Assembly (NCBI GenBank): GCA_000499405.2
Contig: HG738138.1
Location: 23,155,097-23,219,096, forward strand
Length of the DNA stretch: 64,000 nt
Reading direction: 5' to 3'
Source of the DNA: Onchocerca volvulus
Lineage: Eukaryota; Nematoda; Chromadorea; Rhabditida; Onchocercidae
The translations under genes and the position numbers were made by a program. This document shows positions 13,201 through 26,700 of this stretch, one piece after another (position 1 is the first letter of the stretch; every line of letters begins with the position of its first letter). The notes beneath the pieces are model-generated. The model searched no databases and had not been told where the DNA came from. It saw only the letters and a program-made list of their open reading frames with translations.

Positions 13201-15884
13201 GAATAAATTTAGGATTTTCAAAGGCACAGCATGATCTAGAAAAACTCACAGCTCAGTTTCTGGGTGTTGATGATGCTATATGTTTCAGTATGGGTTTCGC
13301 TGTTAATTCGCTGAATACACCGTGTTTAGCTGATGAAGTAATTGCCTTTTTTTATATTGAATTATTCTGCTTGATTTGCTCTTTGACTCTACTTAACTCT
13401 TCGATGTATGACGCTACAATAAAATCCCAGATTGAATTTTTTGTGCTAGCATTATTTTTAAATTTTGCAGAATTCAATCATAATTAGTGATCAGTTCAAT
13501 CACGCATCACTTATTCTTGGTAGCCGAATGTCTGGGGCAACAGTCCGTGTTTTCAAACATAACGGTAATTTTTGACAAGAAAGAAATAAACATTTTTGTC
13601 TATAAATTCAATTATCAGAGAGATAATAACTATATTTCATTTATTTTTTTATCTAGAATCACATTTTTATTCAATTTCAGGAAATTTCTACTATTCATAT
13701 TATCTTTTGAAGAATGGAATTCAATAATGATAGTAAGAAAGGGATACTTTTTAATAAATTTTCATTCCTGGTTTTCCGAGCAACGATCAATAACCTATTT
13801 AAACTTATAATCGAAATTATCTTTTCAATTCCTAATTTTATTTCAGATAAACTAATAATTTTTAAAATATAGATTTAATCACCTGTATTTCAAAAATTAT
13901 TAGTTTTCTTGAAAAATTTGCTGTCTAATAAATAATTACCGTTATTACATTAATTTATCGGGGTTTTTTTCACTGAAGATATGACGGATTTGGAGAAAGT
14001 CATTCGTGATGCAATTGTTTACGGTAATCCGAAGACGAAGAAACCATTCACTAAGATTTTAATTATTGTGGAAGGAATATATTCCATGGAAGGTTCAATA
14101 TGCAATTTGCCGGCCATTATTGCGCTAAAAAAGAAGTACGGTGCCTATATATATCTTGACGAAGCGCATTCTATCGGTAAATTTTCTTGATTCATTTCCA
14201 GTGTATTTTATTGTTTATTGAAAGATCAGTCAGCTTGCATATGTATCTTTTTTTATAGAAACAAGGTTAGCTATAATAAATCTGCTTGGATTTCTCTTTC
14301 AAATAATTTAGCTTATGTTAAAATTCCAACATATCTTTCTGTAGCTTCTTTTCAATATTTCTTTTAATTCTTTTGTGCATCTTATTCCTTTATCTTAAAT
14401 CTATATAGGAGCATTGGGTCGACGTGGACGTGGAGTTGTCGATTATTGGGGTTGTGATCCACGTGATGTTGATATCCTAATGGGAACGTTCACCAAAAGT
14501 TTTAGTGCAGCTGGCGGATATATTGCAGGTGACAAAGTAAGTATACATTGATATGTTGGTCTCATGTAGATTATTTTATTTTCTTTTTATTTTTTTGCTA
14601 TAAGAACTTTGTACTTTGTTTGCATTTGAAAATGAACAGCTCAACGACATAGTATAGTTTCGATTCTAAAAAATCTATGATTATATTTGAAATTTACTAT
14701 ATTTTTGTGGATTTCTTCATTCTTCTAAATAAAATATTCATTTTCTTTTATCTTTCTTTCTTCATGAAAAGCGCGTAATTTTTTCAGCGACTTATAAATT
14801 ATATACGAGCAAATTCGGCCACAACGATCTATGCACTTCCGATGTCACCTCCTATTGCACAGCAAATCATATCGTCAATAAAAGTTATGATGGGTCTTGA
14901 TGGTACTAACGATGGTAAGCGTTATATGTGTATGATATTTGTTTGCTTAATGTGTGCGTATTTGGATCTATGAACTTGCTTTTATATGCAGATGTTTATG
15001 CATAGCAGTAATAATTGTCGAGATCATTTTTCCTGAAATATAATTATAACAAAATTTATCGTTGCTTTCAGTAATTCTTTTTCTAGATCCCAAATTTCTT
15101 TGTATAGGCGCAATCATTAAACTTTTCAATTTCTTGAAACGTAAATTACAATGAATTTTGAAAAAAGATTTCGCATATATCATCACTGTTAACAGATTTC
15201 AAACCATTATGCAAATGAAATATTTGCATTTAATCAAGACTTTTGGTTTATTTCAGGTGCAATTCGAAGACAACGTTTACGACGGAACACGCATTATTTC
15301 CGGAAACATCTGAAACGTATGGGTTGCATCGTATATGGATCCGATGACAGTCCTATTGTTCCAATTATGCTTTATTATCCTTCGAAATGCGGGTTAGAAA
15401 ATAAAATTTCAAGTATTAAGAAAAATTTAAAGTGTTTCACGCAGACTGGAAACTCTGATTTTTGTGTTTAGTGATTTCTGAGTACATAACCAGGATTTTC
15501 GGATATAATTTTTAAATGAAGATGGTTATAGACAAATTGAATACTTCCGTATTTCCTGCCATTGAAAACTTGTCCTATATTTAATATGTGATATGATAAG
15601 GATTTTTTTTCATGCAGTTTTATAAATTTTGGTATGAAAAATATTCTAATATATATTTTAGATTTTGGGGTCGTGAAATGCTGAAACGACGAGTGGGAAT
15701 TGTAGTTGTTTCATTTCCGGCAACAAATATAACTGAAAGTCGAATAAGAATCTGTCTTAGTGCTGCTCATACTAAAGAAATGCTTAATTTTGTGCTGGAT
15801 GCAATCAAAGAGGTTGCTGAAGCAAGCAATATCCTATCGTATCGGATAAAACAGAAACATGCAAATCTGGAAATCGATTGGTAA
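10213..15884 (+). CDS. Serine palmitoyltransferase, catalytic LCB2/SPTLC2-type subunit
   Basis: PLP-dependent enzyme that condenses L-serine with palmitoyl-CoA to 3-ketosphinganine, the committed step of sphingolipid synthesis, at the ER membrane with an LCB1 partner. Twelve phase-consistent exons (10213-10406, 10992-11088, 12048-12179, 12320-12474, 12646-12791, 13213-13337, 13471-13564, 13979-14176, 14409-14536, 14788-14914, 15257-15392, 15662-15884) give 584 residues; human SPTLC2 has 562. Seen: a variable N-terminal region, one hydrophobic segment near 100-118 ([13 protein letters not shown]), then the AONS-fold core. It includes [40 protein letters not shown] and the PLP lysine loop [16 protein letters not shown], with Lys410 as the Schiff-base residue. 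The lysine shows this is the catalytic LCB2 subunit rather than LCB1, which lacks it. C. elegans has two such paralogues, sptl-2 and sptl-3; I cannot say which one this matches. Confidence 0.96.
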
Positions 15885-17263
15885 TTATAGTTCGTAGAAC
15901 TTCCAAGAAGTTTTGTTTTCTTCTGTCTCATAAGAAAAAGTCATTTTTAAGCAGTTTTGTCTTCCTTTCTCTCTTCAGTGTAATTTGGACGGTTAATTAC
16001 ATCAAATTTTTGATTTAATCAAAAATTCAATGCAGTCAAGCACAACTGCACGATATTTCATAAAAGTGACCATAAAGAATTCCAGTAAGAGTTTTAAAAC
16101 ACGGTGCGTCCATCAAAACAGAATGAATTTCTTACTGGCATTTTGTTTTACTCCGTATGCATACAAAAAATTAGCCATATTAGCTAAATTTTGGACTCTC
16201 CAAAAAAAAAAAAAAAAAACAAGTTTTGAGAATCGGAAATTGGGAGGATTTGAAAATCGTCATATTTCAGGGAATTAGGGAATTACTTATGTGGAATTTC
16301 TCTTCAAATATTTATTATCATAATTTCCTCGTGTATGATCATTTACATGTGTATTTTCATGTGCCATCCGCTATTTAATCAGCATTATTCGTTCCGTGAA
16401 GTAGTTGTGGAATAGCTAAACAGTGAACCACATATATTTCGTGGAATAGTTTAACCTTGAACAAGAGTTCTCTCAGCTTTCTTTAACCAATTCTTGTGAA
16501 GTTTTTGTATCTGAAATCACTGTAAATTCTGTTATCGCAAAAAAAAAAAAGAAAAATATGGCAATGATTGTTGATATAAAAGATCGTTTAATTCATTAAT
16601 TCATTGGTCCATATTCATTCCTTTATTACTTATTATATATAAAATATTCATAAAACAATATTATTCATCAAAATTCTTCGCATGATTCTTGATTACCATT
16701 CCCATTATTAGTGATTTTGTCGAAGTATCTCGACCCCAACAGATATTTTTTGTATTCTTGTGAACTCAGAACAAGAAACTCATAAAAAAATAAAAAACGA
16801 AATTAAAATCGAAAAAAAAAAAAGAAAAAAAGAAAAAAGACAACCAAGAACAATTAAGAAACCTAATAAAGCAAAAAAACAAAAAAGGACTAAAAAAAAA
16901 CAACAAAAAAACCAAACGGAATAAGATTCGTAAAATATTACAATTGAAGTGGACTGCTGGAATATCAATGAGTAAGATGAGATTACATAAAAAAGAGACT
17001 GAATACAATGAAGAACGAAATATAAGCGATGAAAGACATGAAACATCGGAAATAAATAGTATTTGGTTGAAATCTTTTTTTACGTTTGCTTATTCACTGG
17101 ATCGCATTTGGGAAGTAAAAAATGTGTGAATACATTCCATGATCAAGACGAAAAACATGACGAAGATGCAAATTAGGCAGAAATACAGTAGGATGATGTA
17201 GTGATTTGTATCAAAAGAACTATTTCTTATACCAAAATGAAACGAAAGGCTAGAGAAAGTGCA
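15885..17263. other. Convergent 3' region between SPT and SLD5 genes
   Basis: This is 1.4 kb between two convergent genes and must contain both 3' UTRs and cleavage sites. The + strand is very A-rich at 16785-16920, with long runs of A broken by single G or C. The open frames here, for example 16030-16278 and 16944-17129, show no domain, no acceptable exon context and no recognisable homology. Confidence 0.5.
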
Positions 17264-18995
17264 CTACAATAAGCGAACTTTGTTGGCTTCCAAAAGATCG
17301 GCTATAGATGGAAACGGAATGAAATGGATGGAACCGGGTGGCAGATCAACAGTTCGGTCTGACAACATATCAGTCATTTCAGGAATCACTGCCTGTTCTT
17401 GCTTATTATTATTCACTTCAATAATCACCCGTTCAGCGGACATATCAAGTGCAGTAGTCGGAAGACGTTGTAACGACGGCGGTATTCGTTCCAAGAAATT
17501 CGTTTCCATTAAATGACGTTTCATCACCTCATAACTGTAATTTTAAGAATACCCAACTGCAATTTTCAGGAATATATCTATGAATTTTCCAGTACATAAA
17601 AGCGAAACCTAATCCATCCAGTAAACGACTAACTTGACACAGATTCCTTCGATGAAAAATCTAGTGATAATAATCAATCTATTTATCATTCTCAAGAAGG
17701 CACTTATCTTGACTAATACCATTCACTGAAATATCATTGTTCATCAGTTGATGACTTGCTAACTAACAGTTGGAAGAAAATGGAAAAAAAAGAAAAAAAG
17801 CAAAAGAAACCATAATTAATATACGAATAGGCAAATTGCCTAAAAAACTACAAGATTTTATTAGTCCTGCAATGAAGTGATAAAAAAGAATTATAAATTA
17901 CCGTTCAGCGAAAATCTTTTCAGCTGAGCTAAGAAGACGTGGGGCATTTGTCTTTTCTCGTTCAACATCTTCATTCTGTAATACTTCAACATCCTTTTCG
18001 ATCTGGAAAAGAATAAATTTCCGAACATTTTATTTAATTATATAACGAATAAATTTAAGGAAAATAATTTCCAATGGCATACTTCTCTTCTTAGTTAAAA
18101 TTGTGCTATGTGACATTACTTTTCCTTGAATTCGTTAATTTTCTCACTCATGATTTTCTATTAAACTATCATTCTGAATACTCTATTTTTCTGTCAATAC
18201 TCTTTTTCTCTCAGCGCAAAAATAAAACTCCAGTATCCTGAAATCAACATTACCATGTTTTGAAACAGTAATTCAAACTCAGGACTTCAAATGACATCGA
18301 TATTCTTTAGCTTTTCAGCAATTAATAAAATTTAGCGGGAGGGAGTGTCGGAAATTTTAAATTAACACCGTTGGTTATTTCATCATTACATGTTCAGTTG
18401 CGGTTTTCAATAACTGTTTCAAATTTGAATTCCGAGAAACCGAAACCTTTTTTAATCGTGTTCTAATATACTCATTGATCATGTAAGCTAAGCGCTGCAC
18501 TTCCATCTTATGCAAAATAATTTTTAGTGAAGTATGATCCTTGCATTTATTGAAATTTTCTTCCATGGATTCTAATTGATCGATCATTAAATCAACAAAA
18601 GTTTCCCTGGAAAATAAAACTTGATGGAAAGTCTGATTCTTAGTTTTTGTTTTTTCAACATGAATATGATGATTTAATTAGAATTTGGTGAATTAAAAAC
18701 AAGTGAATTAATGAGACGTTTCGTTTTGCCGACACATAATTAATCTTGCTAACAACATATCAGTAACTTACATATGTGGTAATAATCGTGGTGAACAAAT
18801 TTCATTTTGCCATGCAATCGTAATTTCTTTGACAAGTTGAGATGGTGTAATCGAATCATCAACATCATCTCCCACAGTTTCAATTTCTTCCACTGGATCG
18901 AATAACTGCACTTCTGATGATGATCTTAGTTCCTCTGTCCCTGATACTGTACCGTCATATTCACCTTCCTCTTCTATTAAAAACCGTCCACTCAT
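17264..18995 (-). CDS. GINS complex subunit SLD5 (GINS4)
   Basis: Subunit of the GINS heterotetramer, which with CDC45 and MCM2-7 forms the CMG replicative helicase; nuclear. Four exons in coding order (18995-18772, 18606-18390, 18002-17902, 17534-17264) join in phase to 270 residues, longer than human GINS4 (223), mainly through an acidic N-terminus. Seen: the alpha-helical A domain starts at SQLVKEITIAWQNEICSPRL and LLPHM, then METFVDLMIDQLESME and QRLAYMINEYIRTRLKKV. AEKIFAERYEVMKRHL and ERIPPSLQRL follow, and the C-terminal beta-rich B domain ends IHFIPFPSIADLLEANKVRLL. These are the order and landmarks of Sld5, in which the A domain precedes the B domain. A 10-codon upstream ORF overlaps the start codon (see findings). 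The SMARCC-type gene lies upstream on the same strand, but 1.7 kb away, so an operon is not indicated. Confidence 0.92.
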
Positions 18996-20698
18996 TTTTT
19001 CGATTTGTTCAGAACAGATTTCATAATTTTGGAATTTAAGGATCTAAACATAGAAAAATTATAGCGAGATTTTTCGATGAAATGAATAAATTGTGCTTAT
19101 TGAATTGTTTAGGAACAAGCTTGAATCCTCTGGAAAACTAGAACTTTACAATTCAAATATAACGAGTGACTTACTGTAAAAATAACAAAATTTTCAGTCA
19201 AATAGGTGAATTTGTTATTTTGATGCATACAGTTAAACACTTTCAACACTTCATTTCCAGAGAATTTCATTTTTTTTTTCTAGCATCTCGAGTCAAAGAC
19301 TAACATCTTACTGTAACTTCTCTTCCCGTTTCAGCTTATTTATCAATTACAACAGATCCCACTCTATAAAAATTCCCTTCTATCAGAATCAGTAACAGAT
19401 GGAGTGAACTAAAACAACTCATACCTATTCTATTTTATTACATCAATCTCGACAAATAACAAATACTTCACTTGCAAAATTGAAACTTCGATTTCAATTT
19501 TGCTAAAGAAAATTGGAACAGCAATATCATCCAAATTGTAATGTATAAATTAACCCGTTGAAAAATTCCGACGCAAATCAGAAAACAATTTTATTTTTGC
19601 AAATACATACAAATCAAGAGAATTTCTTGCAAAAAGAATATTGAAAACAATTTCCAAGATATAATTAAAAAAGCTCTGCTCCAAAATTTTGCTACTCCTT
19701 TTCTTCACGGAACAATAGCTCATAAAACTAAATTTATAAAACTCATAAAACATAAAACTAACCTAAATTTTGATCATTTAATTCGTATCAATACGCAGTA
19801 TGATTGTTCAGCTTCCAGCCAAACTATAATATCTAATTAGAAATTATTCTAATTCATGTAAATACACTTATTTTCTTGAGAATCGTTTCACTAGTTTTTA
19901 TGTGTTTTAACTTTCAAAGTGTTTTAGCATTTAACTTTATTAAAAATCAAGATGAGTATCTCTTAGACCAAAAATAAATAATTAATGATCGAAGAGATAG
20001 CCATAATGATGTTTTTTAGTGTAAAAATATTCATATTTCATCGATAGAGTTTAATAATAATTAAACCATTAAGAATGTTAAATTCTAATATATTAATTTG
20101 GCTACAGGCTTAAATGTCAAAAATTGGCTACCACTAAAAGGAGTAACACAAGCAGAATTATTACTTTTTCAATATTTCAGTGAATCAGGATCTATCTGTT
20201 AATAATATCCTACAACAATACAACAGATTAACACAATAAATTCCAAAGCAACAACAGAAAAATAATATCAAATTGCAGTTATGAATGATGAAATAATCAA
20301 AAACTAGAATTTGTGTATTTGAAATAAAATAGATATTACTTTGGTATCATTTTCAGTTTAAAGTTTTACAAAATACTTATAACATTCAACTTGCATTTTC
20401 GACATAAACTATCCAATGTATAGTATCATTCAATGATAAAAAATCATAAATGTATGTTAAACATGATACTATGCTTTCCATGAGAGTTCCAAATTAGAAT
20501 TATTCGTTGTCTGAAACTCCACTGCTTGCTGGTTCACTTAATACCATTTTATGAAGAAAACTCAAATTTTAATTTTATCTGACTTGTCAATTTCAACTAG
20601 ATAAAACAATATCGCACTACAAAATATCTCTGTAGAAATCATACAAATTTGTTAATCACTTCAGCATAAAATCAATTTCAAAACACATTTACTGCTAT
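18996..20698. other. Spacer between SLD5 and SMARCC-type gene
   Basis: About 1.7 kb between two minus-strand genes. It holds the 5' leader of SLD5, with a 10-codon upstream ORF at 18992-19024, and the 3' UTR of the SMARCC-type gene. No further coding exon was found. The 67-codon minus-strand frame at 19550-19753 has no resemblance to a known protein. Confidence 0.5.
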
Positions 20699-20703
20699 TT
20701 ATT
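20698..20703 (-). terminator. AATAAA overlapping the SMARCC-type stop codon
   Basis: The last codons read CAG CAA TAA followed by ATAG, so the hexamer AATAAA contains the stop codon itself. No other perfect AATAAA was noticed in the next ~200 bases of this strand. If used as the poly(A) signal, the 3' UTR would be only about 10-30 bases. The reading of the sequence is certain; its use is an inference. Confidence 0.4.
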
Positions 20704-23700
20704 GCTGATTGGATGGTGTTCCTTGATGCATAGGTGGCGTAGCGGCATCCGAAGACTCTACAGATTGGGGCATTGAAGTTGGTGGAGGTGGTTGCTGTCC
20801 TTGCGGATGTGCGTAACCACTAGACGGTGCATACTATAAATTTGAATTATGGTAAAGTTTTTTGAAAATTTGAATCTTCACTAATTAATAGTAGCAATGC
20901 AACACTTTACTTTTATGGAACTTAATGATTCACTGTTATATTACTTTTTGACCTCGAATTTATACCTGCGGTCCTTGTGGTGGATAGCCTTGAGGATATC
21001 CATAACCTTGACCTGGCAGTGGAGCAGCTGCCGATGTTGGCGGAAAAGTTGACCGAACTGGTTGCCCATAAGTCTAAAATTCAAGATTACGCGACATCAC
21101 AATCTATCTGATAAGAATCCATAGCAATCAAATCAGTACTATCAAACATCGTGATTTTTGAAGTATTTTTGAAATTATTTCTCGATATATGGATAGAATC
21201 TTTGCACGCAGAAAATGTATTTTTGATATGATCTACCTGCATTGGCTGTTGATAAGGTGGTCGTTGGGCATATTGTTGTGGATAAGGCGGTCGAGCTCCA
21301 GGTTGTCCGTAATATCCTTGTGAAGGTGCATTTTGATAACCTAAAATGTTTCATCAGGTAAGAACTGGAAGAAAAATTTAAACATGATATCTTTTACATC
21401 CTAATAAATACTTGCAATTACAGGACATCAATTAGAGGTCAAATATGAATGAAATTAAATAAATTACACTGAAAATACCTTGTGGTGGGTATTGCTGAGG
21501 CGAAGTATTCTGTGCATATTGTGGATACTGTTGCTGCGGTTGATAACTGCCCTGAGGAGGATAAGGTTGCTGCTGAGGTGGTGGCTGTTGCTGAGGTGGG
21601 ACCGGTGCTTGCTGATACTGTTGCTGAGGTGGTGGTGCCTGCTGCTGCTGTTGTGGTGTTAAATGTTGTGGTTGTACTGTCATCACCTGAGGAACATTTA
21701 TGGTACCAGTTGTTGAGCTTGGCTGCTGAGGTGGCGGCTGTATGGGCTGGGTAGGTTGTGAGGGTTGCTGAGTTTGCAGATGTTGTTGTGTTTGTGGGTG
21801 TTGCTGGGTTTGTGGATGCTGCTGTTGTTGCACTTGTGGCGGTATCGTAGTCATATTTGGCTGTGATGATAATGCAGACATGCCTGGTTGAGATGGTATT
21901 ACAGACATACTTGGTTGCGGCGGAACAACAGTAATGTTTGGTTGAGGCGGTACCACAGTTATATTTGGTTGCAGTGGTACTGCAGCAATGTTTGATTGCG
22001 GCGTCATTCCAGAGGAAGCTGGAAGAAGTGCCTGCGATACTTGAGGCATACCGATCGATACTGCACTTGCTGGCGTCTCTGAAGTGTCCATTTTTTGCGC
22101 TAAAAAAATTCAAAATACCAGAATAATAATAAAAAAATTAAATTATTCAAAACAATATATGGTAACTACCGGCAGATGAAATAGAGAAAACAATTCATAC
22201 ACATTGCCTACGTGGACTTATTTTATTACTTGACAAAAAAAAAAAAAAAATTAAATGACTGAAAAGTCTGATGACTTCATGAGTAATCGGTATAAACTGC
22301 AAAAACAAACCATTATCATGAGGCATTTGTGACTGCATCGATGCTAGACCTACACCAGGTGGACAAGTGGATGACATAGAAGAAGTTGAAATACCCACAG
22401 AATGTGTAGGTACTTGCACTTGTTGCTGCGGTTGAGGTGGACCACTAACTTCAAAACCAGGTGGTAAGCTTGGCGGTAGCTGGCCTAAAATTTCAGTTTT
22501 CTTTATATGCAGTTACAACCACCTGAAATACACTTTAAAAAATTGTGAAGAATTAGTGGAATTATTCTTGAATTAAAATAAATTAATATCAATAAAAAAA
22601 AAAAAAGACATAGAAATGATTGCGCCAATGAAAAAGACGTGTCGGCTTTTTTTCTCTTGAGCGTTGCTCACCCGGCAGTGATCCAAAAATGATTCCACAC
22701 TCATCATGGTAGCCAAGGCGAGGATTTTGATGAGCTACAAAAATTTCGAAAATAAGATGAAAATTTACCACCAGCAACAAGCTTTGACTGCGCTTCATGT
22801 TTAGCACGTTGCTCAAGATAGCGCAACTGATCCATGTGGAAAGATTGTCGTTCCAGAATTAGTTGTTGTCGTTGATATTCAAGCTGCAAATGCATAATCG
22901 ATCATATACGTTCAAATCCAAGCAAAATCCAGGCACAAAATTGAATCTAAATCAGTTTATACTGAATCTAAAATATTTCTAAAAAAATTGTTTAATGTTT
23001 ACCGCTTCTCGTTCTTTATCCATTATTGCTTCAAGTTCATCAAAGTGACGTAGCTTCATTTCCAGTTTCTTCATTTGTGTTTCGACTAACTGGGCAACTA
23101 ATGATTTTATGCGTCTTTCTTCTATAGCAGCTAGATGCTAAATGAGGTTTTATAAATCAGCAATAATGAAAAATTATCAAAATGAAATATTTCATTATTT
23201 ATCGAAACTAATTAATTCAAGTCAAGCACTCATATAGCGCTTGGGCATAACGGTCAAAATTACTTCTATGTAGAATTTTCAGTGTGACATTTATATCAAT
23301 TAAAAAAAATGGTTGTACTCAAAAAGAAGATAACGTTTGAAAAAAAAAAAAGCAATAAATCATTTTTCTAGTTACTCCGCACACTGATCGTTTGCCTTGT
23401 CCCAGGAAACTCCTGCTAAAGCTTCATTCTTTTCTGGAGGTGAAAACAGAGATATTAGATAGTTTCTTCAGTAAATAAAGTAATCATTTTGTAACCTTAT
23501 TAACCAACCTTTGCTTTTACTGCAGCAGCAGCAAGCGCTGCAGCAGCTGCTGCTTGCACTGTTTCGGAAACTTTACTTTTATTATCTCCTTTTTGCCGAT
23601 CATTTGATTCTTCCTTATTTCCTTCTGCTGAAGAACAGCTTTTCACTTCTTCAGACTGAATATCCATCGGTTCTGATCCTTTATCTTTATCGGCTAAAAA

Positions 23701-26700
23701 AATCCAGAAACTTGTAGGAAACTGAGTTCACTCAATTTTGATATGAAAGAACTCAAAAACTGAAGATTTACTTTTGTCATCAGCAATTCCTGAAACACTC
23801 AAGCCTGTACTACCATCAATTTTGCCACCTGTTGATGCCGCTTCTACATTGAGAGCATGTGCTTCGGCAACCAGCGGAGGCACTTCCTCTTTCATTTTTG
23901 CAAATTCTTCTGCAAACACATATATGACAATTAATATAATTTAAATGTAATTCCATAGTGTAAAAAATTTTCGGAAAATAAAAATTAAATATTACGAATT
24001 AAATACTAAATACTGTAATTTTTTTCAAAATATCATTTTTGAATTATGACTTAGGATGAAACTGACAATTTGTAAGTAGAAATTGAAATGATTAAATTAC
24101 TTCGAAGTGGGAAAAATGGAAGAGAAAAAAGAAAGTAAAATTTGTAAAAATTAGTCAAAATGGCAATTGCTAGTGATTGGAGCAAAAATCCGAACTTTGC
24201 AATTAAATAAATATCTTGAAAGCAATACCTAATGCAGCTTTTGCAGCTTTGGATGCAACTCGCGGATCAACAACGGATGCAAGGAATGCTACCGTCGACA
24301 TTATTGGATTACCTGCTTGGCTGAATGCTATTGGTTGGTAAGCTAGAGGACCTGAAGTACATTTGATTATTTTGACATAAGCTGCAGACTCTTTAAAATT
24401 AATGACACTAAAAACAATAAAATCACTAACCCAAAATTTCAGCTTCAGCACCTCCTTCTTCCAGATACGGATCTTGAATAGGTAACTGCAAGAATCGCAT
24501 GATGCATTCATCTTGTGTGCGAGATCCAACATGATCAGCAACCTAAAAGACTATCGAATAAAAAAAAGAAAAAGGAAAAAACGATTTTTAAATCAGCGGA
24601 TAGGAAAAAATAGGTGTTTTGATAATTATGAAACTATGAAATTACTGCAGAATCCGAAGATTTGAAATAAAAAGGCTGAATTTCAAGTTGATAACACCCC
24701 TTCCTTTTTCCACAAAATATAAACTACACACTTTGTTCCAATCATCCTTGAACATTTCTAAACCTTCCAATAGCAACAGTGTTTCCTGATCAGTCCAATC
24801 TCTGTTTGGAGCTGCTCCTCGCATCTGCAACTTCCTCTTGAAAAACTGATACATAAAATTAACAGTTATCGAAAATTTATTAAATAAATTATAATTAAAA
24901 AATCCGTTGGAAGCACATCTTTCAAAATGGTTTTCTCTCAATGATTTTTACATGAGATAAATTATTTTTTATTGTAAGGATAAAAAAACTGACCTTCATC
25001 GTGGCAAGATGCTTTGCATACATATCGGTTTTCAAGCCAGCATCACCTAATTTTTCAATCTTAACTGTCACATTACCCTCGTCTTTTGTGCTTTCATCAT
25101 CCTTCTCTTTATCTTTTTCTTTCTTCTCTTTCTCTTTTTTAACTTCATCACTCTGCAATATTTTGTAAAACCAAACAAAACTAAACAACTCTGAACTAAT
25201 TAATAATAATTAACCTGATAATTCTATATAAATCGGAAAATTAGAACATGATTTGGCAAACTCTCTGATCTGTATTCTCAGTGTTCGTACGAATAAAAAC
25301 GCTCTATCAATCATAATCATTCTGAACAGACCGCGATTTTGTCATCATAGAATTCGATCAGAGATTCGAACCAACTGATAAATCTTTATATAACAATTAC
25401 TCACTGCACCATCTTTCCACAAAAAAAGTATTTCTCAATAACTTCATTTGATAATTTACATCATAGAGAATCGAAAGTGGCTTATATTTCCCTTGATTGG
25501 TACGAACTAAATTTTTCAATAATAGATTATTTTTTTGATTTAACCTATTGCTGTGGGACAAAAAAAAAATTTCTGAAGTGAAATAAGACCTAACTGTTTC
25601 AAGACAAAATTAAAATATCAAATTATGCCTTTGACAACAAAAGAATACTAAACATGGCAGCTAAATGAACATGCATTTTAATCAATTTATAAAATAAAAA
25701 ATAAGAAGAAAGCCTTGAAAATAAGGATTAAACCTGAGAGAGATTTGGAGTCGGTTGTATAGGTTGAATACCCATTGGTGTATCAGCTAGCACCATAAAA
25801 TGAGAAGTACACGGTGGAGCTACTGGTGCTGGACGAGCTTCTGCATCAACTTGATAGTTTATAAGACCCCACTGTTCCAAAAATGAGTGCACTCTGCAAT
25901 AATGAAATGCCTAATTGTCAAATCGTAATCATCACTGACTGCGGACTTCAATCATTATCTTGATATTTCCTTGAAACATCACATTTATAATCAAAAGTTT
26001 TGATAGAGAAAAGAAGAAAAGCAAAAAATAGAATGCCTGAAAGTATAAAATTCATTTTAAGCGAAAATATTCCCAGAATATTAATTCTATTTCTCTATTT
26101 CTTTCCATTCCTAGAATATTAACTCTATTTTACAGCGCAGACAAAACAGAAAAAAAAAAACCCCTCCCGCCAACTGCCAGATATTAGAAATAAGATCTGA
26201 AAATTTACCGTAATATAGAACACACATCACCGCCAAGATTTCTTCGGCAAGCTGTGGATGATAAATATTCAAACGGATTCAAACGATATGTATCAATCAT
26301 GAAATTTCGATAAGCCATATACCTATAAAAAAAATTAAGCGTAAAACTCTAAGCGCATCACAAAACTGCACTCATTTTTTCACAGAATTCCATCCATCTT
26401 TTATTATCTTTTTTACAGAAATCCCACAGCTTTTAATATCTGGCCTTTCTAGTTTCGCATTTTTTAAATTTAAGGAACAAATTTGTTTTAACGAACACAT
26501 GGAAAAGTATAAAACATGATAAATCTCATCTAATTTTTGAATCAAGGATAGTTCTTTAAACATACACTTCTGGTGATTTGCTTTTGTTTCGTCCATTAAA
26601 AAATTCTGGCACGCCACGTTTTTCGATTTGATGAATAGCGTTATAGTCAAACCATGCTGCATATGATGGTATGATAATATAATGCGTTTGCTCGATAACA

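Noticed and set aside
21480..22126. Long open frames on the + strand and in a second minus frame opposite the Gln/Pro-rich exon
   Set aside because: They are shadows of the low-complexity CAG/CCA-type coding sequence of the SMARCC-type gene, whose frame is fixed by the phase of all neighbouring exons.
25340..25400. B-box-like GGTTCGAATC on the minus strand suggesting a tRNA
   Set aside because: There is no A box at the right distance, no acceptor-stem pairing and no cloverleaf could be drawn.
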